A DNA stretch of 64,000 nt from Acanthornis magna (taxonomy: Eukaryota > Chordata > Aves > Passeriformes > Acanthizidae): positions 62,001 to 126,000 of the forward strand of contig JAWUZG010001063.1 of the NCBI GenBank assembly GCA_036785705.1, given 5' to 3'. Made by a program: the position numbers and the translations under genes. Position 1 is the first letter of the stretch. Every line of letters begins with the position of its first letter. Positions 36,720 to 46,763 of the stretch are shown piece by piece. Under the pieces are notes generated by a model, which saw only the letters and a list, made by a program, of their open reading frames with translations, did not search any database and was not told where the DNA came from.

Positions 36720-37099
36720 TCTCCGCGAGCCCTGCACCGAGCGCGGTACCACCAGGCCCAGATGTGCGTGACTCCAGGGAGCTGCCGCCGCCACGCCGCC
36801 GTGACAGGGACCCTCCCTTAGCCCCGCTGGGCGGGAGGGACCCGCCGCCACCATTGACAGCCACCTACCTTCATCAGAGCAGCGCCCGCCGCCACGACTG
36901 GCACCCACCCCACTGATCAGAGCAGCGCCCGCCGCGCCTTCCCCGCCCTTCGCCCTTCCCGCGGCTTCTCTCGCAGCCGGAAGCGCAGGTGGTCGCTTCC
37001 GGCCGTTGCTAGGCAACGCGGCATGGCCGCTTGGCCGTGGCGGATCCACTTCCGGGTTCGCGGCACTGTCACCGGGTCGGGGGCGGTGATAGCACCACC
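36720..37099 (+). promoter_or_regulatory. TMCO1: CpG-rich promoter of TMCO1 copy
   Basis: CpG-dense sequence leading into the TMCO1 start. It has a perfect RFX-type X-box palindrome GTTGCTAGGCAAC at 37005-37017 and several ETS-type CCGGAAG/CTTCCGG sites (about 36978, 36996, 37050). No TATA box. This looks like an intact housekeeping promoter. Confidence 0.65.
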
Positions 37100-37169
37100 A
37101 TGAGCACCGTGTTCGCCAACGCCCTCCTCATAGTATTTGTGTCCGTCTGCACCGCGCTGCTGGCGGAGG
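37100..37169 (+). pseudogene. TMCO1: TMCO1 first coding exon only
   Basis: ATG at 37100 encodes MSTVFANALLIVFVSVCTAL then LAEG, matching the start of TMCO1, an ER membrane protein reported as a calcium-load-activated channel and translocon component. The exon ends at AGG|GCGAGC, a GC instead of a GT donor. Downstream there is only GC-rich non-coding sequence and a minisatellite. The expected next exon (TWVLVYRTDKYKRLK-like) is not seen anywhere in the window. This is a gene fragment carrying the promoter and first exon. Confidence 0.75.
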
Positions 37170-37799
37170 GCGAGCCGGGCAGGGTGCGGCTGTGTCCGCG
37201 GAGCCGCCGGCAGCTCCCCCGAGCGCTGGGAGAGAGCGCGTGAAGGGGCAGCACTGGGGGCCCTGGGGAGGGGCGAAGACCAGGGTAGGGGGCTGTGAAG
37301 AGGGGATCGGGGACTCGGGCCAGCGCTTCCCGCACCCACAGCACCTTCAAACCGCTCGGCACGTCTTACAAAAATAAAAAAAACAACCTCCCCTCAAAAA
37401 GACCCAAATAACAAGACAACCAACCAGTTCCACCCGCTCGTCGCACGTCTTCCGAGGGACAGCAACCCTCTTCCGGCTCCTCTTTCTCCCGAATCCCACC
37501 TCTTGCTCCTCCTCCCTCCATCCCTCCTCCGCCGTTCCCCAAACCCTTCGCACCTCGCGGAAGGAGCGGGGATGGAGGCGGGGCAGGTCGGGATGCGCAG
37601 CGCGGGGCTCTCGGCTGCTCCCAGCCGGTGGGGGCGGGCGGAACCCGGCCCGGGGAAAAGGAGAGGGACACGGAAAATTGGGGACTGCAGATCCAAACTG
37701 GGCCTTGGTGGGGACTTGCAGCCCTTGGGGCTCCTCTGGGGAGCCTGGAGATCCAGGAGGGGGGAACGCAGAGAGGAGTCGGGATTCCAGAAGGGCAGC

Positions 37800-38690
37800 A
37801 CTGGGAGTGACTGGGCTGTACTGGGATCACACTGACATCATACTGGCAGTGACTGGCATCATAGTGGGGGCAACTGGAACCGTGCTGGAGCAACTGGGAG
37901 TGACTGGAAATGACTGCAAACATGCTGAGGGCTACTTGCATAGACTGGGAGTGTCTGTAACCGTACTGGGGGTGATTGGAAGCACACTGGGAGCAACCAT
38001 GACCACGCTGGGGGCAACTGGGAGCAAGGGGGAGTTACTGAATCTACACTGGGGGCAACTGGGCCTGACTGGGACCATGCTGGGAGGGACTGAGATGATA
38101 CAGGAAAGGACTGGGACTATACCGGGGGCAACTGGGACTAAAGAGGACAGAACAGCTGGCCCCATGCTGGGGGAGACTGGGATCACACTGAGGGTGACTA
38201 GGATCATAGTGGGATTGACTGGGAACATGCTGGGGGCAATTGGGATTATGTTGGGGGCAACTGGGAGATACTAGGAGCAACCGGGATCATACTGCTGGTG
38301 ACTGGGACCACACTCAGGATGAGTGGGAACAGCTGTGAGCAACTGGGATCGTGCTGGAAGCAACTGGGACTAACTGGGAATGCCTGAGTGCATGCTGGAA
38401 GCAACTGTGACTAACTGGGAATGCCTGAGTGCATGCTGGAAGCAAGTGGGATATGCTGGAAGTGACTGGGACATACGGGGATAACTAGGAGCTCACTTGG
38501 GCAACGGAGAGTGACGGGGAATGACTACGAACATGCTGAGGGCAACTGGGATATACTGGGAATGTCTGTAACGATACTGGGGTTGACTGGGAAAATGGGA
38601 GCGACTGGGATCAGTGGTGGAGAACTGCGACAATGCTGTGGGAAATTGGGAGTGACTGGGATCATACTGGAGGTGTCAGAGCTCACGCCG
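37800..38690. repeat. ACTGGGA-type minisatellite
   Basis: Dozens of imperfect units of the form ACTGGGATCATACTGGGAG and GGGGCAACTGGGA, about 20-40 bp each. The frames through it are repeat translations and not genes. Confidence 0.9.
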
Positions 38691-38779
38691 GGGGCCCCAG
38701 AGGGGATCCCGGGAATTCCCAGGGATTCCCCCTTTCCCCCGCGCTCGCTCGGGCACTGTCGCGTCTCCCGGCCTGCGCC

Positions 38780-38906
38780 GCCGGAATCTGCCCGGTGACC
38801 GGTGACGTCACGAGAAACTCAAGCTGCCATTGGCGAGCAGGAAATAACCGCGCCAATCGCGGGGCCGGAGGCTGCTCTGGGGGCGGGGCCGCAGCGGAGC
38901 TTCGCG
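38780..38906 (+). promoter_or_regulatory. MHC class I-type SXY promoter, copy 1
   Basis: A CRE/X2-like TGACGTCA (38803-38810) is followed 18 bases later by a Y-box-like CCATTGGCGAG (about 38828-38838), a second CCAAT (38853-38857), and a GC box GGGGGCGGGGCC. This order is that of the X1/X2-Y module bound by RFX, CREB/ATF and NF-Y at MHC promoters. Confidence 0.6.
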
Positions 38907-38946
38907 ATGGCTCCAGCGCTGGGGCTGGGGGCGCTCCTGGGGGGGT
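38907..38946 (+). pseudogene. MHC class I-like signal-peptide exon, copy 1
   Basis: ATG at 38907 encodes MAPALGLGALLGG, typical of avian class I leader exons. The expected GTGAGG donor after the leader reads GTTGAGG here. Followed by intron-like GC-rich sequence. Confidence 0.6.
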
Positions 38947-39017
38947 TGAGGGCCGAGTGGCAGCCCCGGCACCGGGACCCCCCCCACACTCTCTTATCCG
39001 GCACCAGGGCCCTCTCT

Positions 39018-39135
39018 ACCGCTCTTCCTCCGGCCGGGGCTCATCCAGTTCGTGGTTCTTGGATACCTGCACGGGACCCGTTCGAGCGGGGCCGGAGCCG
39101 AGCCGGAACATTGGGATTCCCGGCCTAGGATGTGA
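39018..39135 (+). pseudogene. MHC class I alpha-1 fragment
   Basis: Reads RPGLIQFVVLGYLHGT followed by a GC-rich stretch, resembling the PGxPQFVxVGYLDG core of avian class I alpha-1 domains. No intact exon; the usual N-terminal LHSLRY part is missing and the frame decays. Confidence 0.5.
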
Positions 39136-39194
39136 GTGCCCCCGGCACAGCCACTACCGACCTCTGACTCTGGAACCTCCCTGAATATCGAGTT

Positions 39195-39630
39195 TTGGGA
39201 ACCGAGGACCCCTTGCGCCCTTTTTCCCCTACAGTGAGATCCCCTCTGCACCCCCTTATATGCCCTGCACACCCTTTCCTGGCCATCCCGCCTCTCCCAA
39301 TCCCCCGACCCTTTTTCTTGACCCTGGGACACCCTGGACCTCCACTGCTGCATTTCCCAGCTCCCAGACCTTCTTTCTTGAACACTGGGGTAACTCCCTT
39401 TGCTGGGCACAGGGATCTCTTGGATCCCCCCATCCCTCCTCTCAACTCCCTGCACCCCCATTTCCTTCAACCTGGGACCCCCTTGAGACCCCCTTCTCCA
39501 GCACCGTGGCCCCATGCACCCCCTTATCCTGCACCAATTCCCCCGCACCCCCTTTCCCGCCCATGCCGCCTCTCCCTGCCCCCATGCCCCCCTTTCCTTG
39601 ACCGTGAGACCCCTCAGACCCCCTAAAATC
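39195..39630. repeat. C-rich minisatellite (left)
   Basis: Repeats of CTGCACCCCC, CTTGACCCTGGGACACCC and CCTCTCCCAG types, matching in reverse the larger array at 41070-42700. The proline-rich frames here are not taken as proteins. Confidence 0.8.
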
Positions 39631-39671
39631 CCCGTGTCCCCCACGTTCCTCGCTGCCTGCCTTTCCTGTTT

Positions 39672-39800
39672 GTGACGCTGTCAGAGCCTGGCCCGGGGCT
39701 CCCCCAGTTTGTGGTTTTGGGGTATCTGGGCGGGACCCCCTTTGAGCAGGGCCAGCGCGAGGCGGAACACTGGGATTCCTGGAGCCGGCTGGGTGAGTGC
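39672..39800 (+). pseudogene. MHC class I alpha-1 exon fragment
   Basis: Encodes SEPGPGLPQFVVLGYLGGTP then FEQGQREAEHWDSWSRLG, followed by a GTGAGT donor-like sequence. The SEPGPGLPQFV-x-x-GYL core is diagnostic of the class I alpha-1 domain. Only about 40 residues remain, roughly half of the exon. A second, more decayed copy lies at 39018. Confidence 0.65.
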
Positions 39801-40072
39801 CCCCGGCACAGCCACCCCCGGACTGAAGATGCTGTGGGTCTAGCACAGCCAGAGCAGGGAGAGTGGGGGGGTCTGTGGGCATAGGGGGATCTGTGGGAAT
39901 GGGGGGAGCCGTGGGGCTGGAATGGGAAATCGTGGAGCTTGAACAACGATATAAAAATTAAAGTGGGATCAGCACCTACGGTGCGAGATCCCCAGATCAC
40001 TGCCGGGCGGATCCGTGCTGCCTTCCCGAGCCCCATCCCGGCTGTTACTGGGTCACAGCTCCCGGATGCCGA

Positions 40073-40140
40073 ATCCGATGAGGATGATGATGATAGCAGC
40101 GATGATGGACGCAGTGAGCTGAGATTCCCGCCGGATTATG
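40073..40140 (-). pseudogene. Possible class I transmembrane-type segment
   Basis: On the minus strand the sequence reads ASIIAAIIIILIGFGIREL then stop, a hydrophobic helix ending in a short polar tail. This is the same strand as inverted copy 2. The plus strand of the same DNA reads a Ser/Asp/Glu-rich stretch. Either could be chance from the GATGATGAT repeat. Confidence 0.25.
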
Positions 40141-40272
40141 GCTCTGGGATGCACAGGACGGTGAGGAGGAGGAACAACCTCATCCTGCTGCTCTGCATTC
40201 CCAAATTCCTCTTCCCCCATTTTCCACTTCCCATATTCCGCATTCTCAACCTCACCCCAGGAAACGCAGGGG

Positions 40273-41065
40273 TGTCCTAGGGTGGCGTAGTGATATCTTG
40301 TATTCCTTATCGTTTGTATGCTTGACCAGAATATGGTTCTGTAGCTTTAACTGTGTCCTGCAGCCGAGAGAAGCTCTGCCAGCACGGGATGTTTTGGGAA
40401 TTTTGGGAATTTTTGGGGGTTTTTTCCCCGGTTGTTCTACAGGGGAGCGAGAAGGAAGGGACACTGTTTGGGTGGGGTTTTTTTCCATCAGTTGATGCTG
40501 CTGGTTGCTGCTGCTATCGGTGTGGCTGCTGCTTGGGTTTTTAATTTTTTAATTTTTTTTTGGTTTTGGTTTGGTTTTGGTTTTTTGGTTTTTTGGGGTT
40601 TTTTTTTGTTTGTTTGCTTGCTTTGGTTTTGTTTTTCTTTTGTTTTGTTTTGTTTTGTTTTTTCCCTGGGATTGTTATTTCGTCGTTTTTGGACCTTTTT
40701 CTTCGCCTTGCTTTCTCATCTGAGAACCTGAGGAGCCCCGGAGGACAGCAGACGAGAATCGTCCAGGGAGCCACCAGTGGAACTCCACCCGGCCTCTCCA
40801 GAGACCCCGGAAAGGGGAAGCCACGCCTGAGGAAAAGGACACTAAAGTTCATCAACTGTTTATTCAGGTTTAATGACCCTTTTTTCCGTTTCCCCTTCCA
40901 CTGTGTGGTCTGTTAATTAAACAGTTCTTATCCCACTTTCAGCTGAGATATTCTGTTTGCTGTGGGGGAAGGGGTGCCGGAAGTCTTTGCTGTGGGGGAG
41001 GTGTTTTATTCAGAACACTTTCCACCTAGGAAAATTTTCTCTAATCCGAGACAAGGGGGTGGGGA
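40273..41065 (+). mobile_element. LTR (ERVL-like), copy B
   Basis: Same family as 6427-7139 in opposite orientation. Starts TGTCCTAGGGTGGCGTAG, with an expanded T/G-rich tract at 40540-40670, ATTAAA near 40915-40920, and a U5-like end near CCGAGACAAGG. It lies between the two inverted MHC-like copies and may have removed the alpha-1 exon of copy 2. Confidence 0.7.
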
Positions 41066-41069
41066 ACTG

Positions 41070-42700
41070 GGGGGACATGGGGATTTAGGGAATCTGAGGG
41101 GTCCCAGAGTCAAGGAAAAGGGAAGCTGGGGGTGGGGGCGGGATCGTCAGGGAAAGGGGTGCAGAGGACGATTGGTGCAGGATAAGGGCTGCTGGGGAAG
41201 GCAGTTTCAAGGGGGTTTCAAGGGTCAAGGAAAGGGGAGTGTAGGGTCTTGGAGAGGTGGGATGGGGATTGAAGCGGTTCCTGTGCCCAGGAAAGGGTGT
41301 ACAGTGGTCCTCAGTTTCAAGGAAAGGGGAGTCATGGGGTGGGGAGCCCCGGAATAGCCAGGAATGAGTGTCCCAGAGGTCCTCAGTGTTAAGGAATGCG
41401 GGTCTGGAGGCTGGGAAAGGCAAGAACTGGCATCCAGGGGGTCCCAGAGTCAGGCAAAAGGGGAAGGCTGGGGACTGGGGCAGATGGGATGGCCAGGAAT
41501 GGGGGTGCATGGGGCTCCCAGAGTTGGGGAGGAGCTTCAAGGAATTGCCAGTGCCTGGAAATGGTGGCTCAAGGGAGCCCCAGGGTTAAAGAAAAGGGTA
41601 TGCAAGCACTGGAAGAGGTGGGATGGGGGTACAGGGGTCCCTGTGCTCAAGAAAGGGGGGGGGTCACATGCTGGAGAGACATGAGATGGGTCAGAAACAG
41701 GGTCCGGGGGGGGTCCAAGGGCCGCACAAGGGATTCAGGGGCTGGCAGTGCCCAGGGATGGGGGTTCAGGGGGGCCCCAGGGTCAAGAAAAGGGAGTGCA
41801 GGGACTGTGAGAGGTGGGACATGGATGGTGTCCATGGGGCACCTGTGTCCAGTAAAGGGGAGTCCAGGGCCCCCAGTGTCAGGGAAAGTGAGGTCACAGG
41901 GTGGGGAGAATGATGATCAGGAATGGGGTCCCAGTGCTAAGAGGGGTTTGGAAGCTGGGAAAGACAGGATGGGGTACAGGAGGTCCTAGGGTAAAGAAAA
42001 AGCTGGGGGCTGGGACTGGGAGAGGCCGAATGGAAGGGAAAAGGGGGTGTAGGGGGTAGTCGTGTGGGACAAAGGGGTGCAGCAGGGTCCCAAAGCTGGG
42101 AAGAAGGTGCAAGGGAATCCCAGTGGCCAGGAATGGGGTTTCAGGGGGGTCCCGGTGCCATCTGAGGGGGCTCAGGGGGGTCCCGGTGTGGAGAAGTTGG
42201 TGCAGGGGGTGTCACTAGTGGGGTTGGGGGTGCAGGGGAGTCCCAGTGCACAGGAAGGAGGGTGCAGGGCAGTCCCGAGGACAAAGAAATAGCGGAAGTG
42301 GGATGGGAGGTCCAAGTTGTCCCCAGTGTCGGGGAAAGAGGAGTCATGGGGTAGGGAAAGCCAGGACAGCCAGGAAGAGGTTTAAAGGGGTCCCCAATGT
42401 TGAGGGAAGATGGAGTGGGAGTGTGGGAAAGGCAGGAATTGGGGTGCAGCAGGTCCCAGGGTGAACGAAAAGGAGGGTCTGGGAGCTGGAGAGGCGGAAT
42501 GAGGGTCCAGGAGGTGCCAGGGTCAAGGAAAAGGGAGGGTTTGGGGTCTGGGAGAGCAGGAATGGCGAGGAAAGTGGCTGCGGAGTGGAAAAAGGGGTAC
42601 ACGGAGGATCTCACTGCTGGGGAAAAGGGTGCAAAGCCTTCTCGGTTCCCAAAAATCGAGATTCAGGGAGGTCCCAGGGTCAAAGAAATGCGGCTGCAGA
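41070..42700. repeat. G-rich minisatellite (right)
   Basis: About 1.6 kb of imperfect units of roughly 50-70 bp built from GGGGTCCCAGAGTCAAGGAAAAG, GCTGGGGACTGGG, GGGATGGCCAGGAATGGGGG. It is the inverted, expanded equivalent of 39195-39630. Long open frames on both strands arise from stop-poor repeat units. Confidence 0.85.
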
Positions 42701-42829
42701 TACTCAGAGACATCGGAGAAGGGATCAAGCGTGTGCAGGGCCGTGCTGACGTCCAGGAATTGGGAGTAAGGGGGGGTTCCCTTTGCAGGATGAGGCGTGC
42801 AGAAAAGTCCCTGTGCAGGATAAGGGGGT

Positions 42830-43115
42830 TCACGGTGCCGGTTCCGGGGCTGCCACTCCCGCCTCACCGCCCCCAGGAGCGCCCCCAGCCCAGCGCTGGA
42901 GCCATCGCACTGCTCCGCTGCGGCCCCGCCCCCAGAGCCGCTTCCGGCCTCGCGATTGGCGCGGTTATTTCCTGCTCGCCAATGACAGCTTGAGCTTCTC
43001 GGACGTCATCAGTCGCCGAGCAGATCCCGGCGGCACAGGCCGGGAGACGCGACAGTGCCCGAGGGAGTGCGGGGGGAAAGGGGGAATCCCTGGGAATTCC
43101 CGGGATCCCTCCCAA
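42830..43115 (-). repeat. Inverted repeat, right arm (MHC class I 5' region)
   Basis: Reverse complement of 38700-38990, with TGATGACGTCC in place of the perfect CRE and the same CATTGGCGAGC, CCAAT and GC box. Confidence 0.85.
42866..42905 (-). pseudogene. MHC class I-like signal-peptide exon, copy 2
   Basis: ATG at 42905 followed by the same leader, but one G is missing in the GCTGGGGCTGGGG run. After MAPALG the frame shifts to WGRSWGR. A proper GTGAGG donor is present, unlike copy 1. Each copy is therefore broken differently. Confidence 0.6.
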
Positions 43116-43560
43116 AATCCTCCCGTAAAATCCCTCCAAATCGGTCAAAATCCCTCTAAACTCCCCCAAATCCCCCCATGACACCCCAAAATTCCCCCAA
43201 TTCCTCTCAATCTCCCAAAATCCCCCCTAATACCTCTTCCAAACCTCCAAATCCCCCCTCAAAATCCTCCCAAATCCCCCAAATTCCATTCAAAATTCCT
43301 CCCGAAATCACCCCAAATGCTCCAAAATTCCACCAATCCCCCTCAATCTCCCAAAATCCCTCTCCAAACTCCCAGTTTCCCCCCAAACCTCGCGTAAATC
43401 CCCCCAGTCCCCAGCCCCAAAATCCCCCAATTCCAAGCCTTGAAATTCCCCAAAATCTCCCAAATCCCAGCCCTAAAATTCCCTTAAATCCCCGAATTCC
43501 CAGCCCCAAATCCCCCCAATTCCCAGCCCCAAAATTCATCCCATTCCCAACCCCAAATCC
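43090..43560. repeat. C/A-rich low-complexity array
   Basis: Repeated CCCAAATCCCCC / AAAATCCCTC units directly upstream of the minus-strand MHC-like promoter. The long Pro/Asn/Ser frame across it is a repeat artefact. Confidence 0.85.
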
Positions 43561-43699
43561 CCGAAATCCGCAGGCTCAGGGACACCCTGTCCAGCCGGGA
43601 GAGCTCCTGCATCTCCATATTGGGATAAAACCAAACACAGGAGCCCTGGGAGAACTGAGATTGTGGCATGGGGACGTTGGGAGGTGCCATGCAGAAATG

Positions 43700-45770
43700 C
43701 CTTTGCCCTAAAAAGGCACCCCAGGTTTTTGTTGTTTTTTTGTTGTGGTTTTTTTTTTTAATTTATTATTCATTTCTTTTTCCAGCAATGGTCTCCAAAT
43801 GATCAAAAGCTACAGCTAGTAAAAGTGTACCTAGCCAAACAGAACCCTCCAGGAAGGATGCATCTGTCCAGACACCTTCCTGTGAGGAGTGCTTGAGCCT
43901 GTCAGCAGTACCAGGGGATGGTGCAAAAATCACCTGCGTGAGGTGCAAACAGGTGAGTGATCTCCTCAGTCTGGTGGTGGAGCTTCGGGAGGAGGTAGAA
44001 AGACTAAGGAGTATTAGGGAAATCGAACGGGAAATAGACCAGTGGAGTTTCACCCTTCCATTCCTGAGAGAAGCCCACCAGGAGTCAGAGGATTCCTGTG
44101 CCTCCTACCATCAGGCAGAAGGAGGAGACCTAGGTGATGAAGGGGAGTGGAAAAGGGCTCCTACCCAGGGAGGTAATAAAAATTCCTCCTGACCCCCATT
44201 GCCTACCCAGGTGCCACTTCAGAATCCAGGCCTTGGATCTGGAGGTCAGCCAGATGACATAGAAGAAAATAATCTGCCCGGAGAGCCTCCCAGCTCCGCT
44301 TCGTCTGTCAAACAGATCACTACCTCTAGCATTAAAAAGAAAAGAAGGGTAGTCATAGTAGGCGACTCCTTCTGAGAGGAACAGAGGGCCCCATATGTCA
44401 AGCGGGCCCATCCCACAGGGAGGCGTGCTGCCTCCCTGGGGCCCGGGTATGGGATATCTCCAGAACATTCCCTGGGCTGATTCAGCCCTCTGAGTATTAC
44501 CCAGTGCTGACACTCCAGGCTGGCAGCAATATGATTGACAAGAAGACAACACAGCAATTAAAAGGGACTTCAGGGCCCTGGGTCAAGTGGTTGATGGGGC
44601 ATGAGCACAGGTGGTGTTCTGCTCGGTCCTTTCAGCGGCAGGGACAAACAATGAAAGGAACAGGAGAAGCTGCATGATCAATCAGTGGCTTAGGGGCTGG
44701 CACCATCGGCAGAACTTTGGGTTCTTTGGTCATGGGGCAACTCTTACGGCACCTGGCCTGCTGGAGCCAGATGGGCTCCGTCTGCCTATCAAGGGCAAAA
44801 GGATTCTAGTCCATGAGTTGGCGGGACTGACTGAGAGGGCTTTAGACTAGGTTTGAAGGGGGAAGGGGATGCAGTTAGGCTTTCCAGAACCAAGCCCAAG
44901 GGTAGTAAGCCAGAGTCAGGGGTGAAATCAGCAGCCCAGCTGAAGTGCATGTACATTAATGCACACAGCATGGGCAACAAACAAGAGGAGCTGGAAGCCA
45001 TGGTACAGCAGGGAAGCTCTGATGTAGTCACCATCAAAGGAACATGGTGGGATGACTCGCGTAACCAGAGCACTGTAGTGGATGGCTACAAGCTCTACGG
45101 AAGAGATGGGTGAGGGAGAAGAGGTGGAGCGGTTGCTCTTTACATTAGGAAGGCTCCTGATGCCATGGAAATTGAGATTAATATCGGTAAGGTTGAGCGC
45201 CTGTGGGAAAGAATCGGGGGAAGGCCAACAAGGCTGACATCCTGGTGGGAGTCTGTTCTAGGCCACCCCACCAGGATGGAGAGGTGGAGGTATTATTCTA
45301 CAAGCAGCTGGAGGATGTTTCAAGATCACCAGCCCTTGTTCTTGTAGGTGACATCAATCTGCCAGATATCTGCTGGGAACTCAACACAGCCAAGAAGAAG
45401 CAGTCTAGGAGTTTCCTTGAGTGTACGGAGGACAGCTTTTTGTCTCAGTTGGTGAGCGAGCCCACCAGGGGAGGGGCTACACTAGACCTGCTGTTTGCAA
45501 ACAGAGAAGGGCTGGTGAGAGATGTGGTGGTTGGAGGCCATCTGGGGCACAGTGATCATGAAATTATAGTTTTCAATATTTGGTGAAACAAGGAGGGGCA
45601 TCAATAAAACTTCCACACTGGAATTCTGGAGGGCAGAGTTTGGCCTATTCAAGAGACTTATCCAGAGAGTACCTTGGGAAGCAACCCTTAGAAACAAAGG
45701 AGTCTGGGAAGGATGGGTGTGCTTCAAAACACAGGAAAAAACACAGACTATCCCTACGTGCTGAAAGATG
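43700..45770 (+). mobile_element. CR1 LINE, 5' portion (ORF1 and endonuclease)
   Basis: Encodes pieces of CR1 ORF1 (CVRCKQVSDLLSLVVELREE, then VERLRSIREIEREIDQWS at 43930-44060) and of the ORF2 endonuclease (KCMYINAHSMGNKQEELEAM, VVTIKGTWWDDS, VGDINLPDICWELN, LVSEPTRGGATLDLLFANRE, HSDHEIIVFNI at 44950-45590), with several stops and shifts. Reverse transcriptase and the 3' end are absent; it stops near 45765. Retaining the 5' half is unusual, since most CR1 copies are 5'-truncated. Confidence 0.85.
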
Positions 45771-46425
45771 AGCCGATGAGGAAAATGACTAGCCTGGATA
45801 TTACTCAATTACATATTGAAATTAATTAGTCTAAGATTAATATAAAACTAGCTAAAAATTGGCAAACTGTAAGTACCGAAGGGTGCATTCCCCATAATCG
45901 CCTGGGATTTATTTGTGAAAATGCAGCGCTGGAGACAGAAGACTTGTGTTTGGACACACAAGATAGCACACGTACCTTTGAAATGTACCCTGGTCCATCC
46001 CTGGCCACAGCTGCCTCTCATGCCAGCTCAGGGGCATGAGACCAGCCCCTGCTCTGCTTGGGAGGTGTGCCCAGGGCTCTGGACCTTCCCCTTCTTCCCG
46101 AACCTTCTGTTAAGTTTACTGTACTATTGGTTGCTGTCTACTGTACCCTCCCCTCTTATGTTGTAATTGGCCCCTGTACCCTTGTTCCCTCCCCTTGTCC
46201 CTTCTCCTATTGGGTACCCTTCCCCCTTTTTAACTGGCGGCTGGGGACAGCCCCCTGGGGACTCCTTCTCCACTCTCCCTTCCGAATACCGTACCCCCGG
46301 ACCCCACAATAAACGGAGAGCATGGGGGAGACCCTCCCACAACTCTTTGCCTTGTCTCGCCTCCTTTACCAGCGGCGCCTGCAGCTGACCACTCGCCGGC
46401 AACAGCTCCACTCAGGCTGGAAAGA
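45770..46425 (+). mobile_element. Retroviral remnant with LTR-like end
   Basis: A short env-like stretch (around 45780-45960) with stops leads into a sequence with TTTTTAACTGG, CGGCTGGGGACAGCC, and an ACAATAAACGG polyadenylation signal near 46308-46313, followed by a U5-like CTTTGCCTTGTCTCGCCTCC. It ends about 320 bp upstream of the FBXO15 start. Confidence 0.45.
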
Positions 46426-46743
46426 CCCCAGCAATAGCCTTTGGTGGGCCAGTGGCTCGTGTCCCAGGCGAGGGCAGCCAGGAAGGCCAGGCGGCTTCCT
46501 AAGAGCGACTACAACAGTAGATTCCTTTGAGTCACTGGAAGGTTCCGCGGGGCGTCAGCCCTTCCCGAGTGGCCCACACGGCCATGCTCGGGCACCGTCC
46601 CCGCCTGCCCCGACCCAGCCCTGCCGGACATGGCCTCCCTCGGCCTGGCACCGCCCCTGCCCCCCTCAGGCGCTGCCCACCGCGGTGACAGCGCGCGTTC
46701 CTTCCCTTCCTTCCGTCCTTGCCTCCCTTCGCTGCCCGCGGCC

Positions 46744-46763
46744 ATGGCGACAGGCGGCGGCAG
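46744..46763 (+). CDS. FBXO15: FBXO15 exon 1 (start)
   Basis: ATG at 46744 in GCGGCCATGG context encodes MATGGG and ends CAG|GTGAGC. Mammalian FBXO15 also begins MATG. The exon has 20 coding bases and is supported by phase with exon 2. Confidence 0.65.

Larger units (their letters stand above)
38700..39130 (+). repeat. Inverted repeat, left arm (MHC class I 5' region)
   Basis: 38700-38990 matches the reverse complement of about 42830-43115 at roughly 90% by eye, including promoter, first exon and start of intron 1. Matching minisatellite sequence extends the relation further inward, to about 39620 on the left and 41040 on the right. Confidence 0.85.

Noticed and set aside
39195..39626. Proline-rich frames of over 100 codons on both strands
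   Set aside because: Translations of the C-rich minisatellite.
41396..42993. Long Gly/Arg/Trp-rich frames (up to 198 codons)
   Set aside because: Repeat units without stops in the G-rich minisatellite; mirror frames exist on the other strand.
43178..43711. 177-codon Pro/Asn/Ser frame
   Set aside because: Low-complexity CCCAAATCCC array, no family resemblance.
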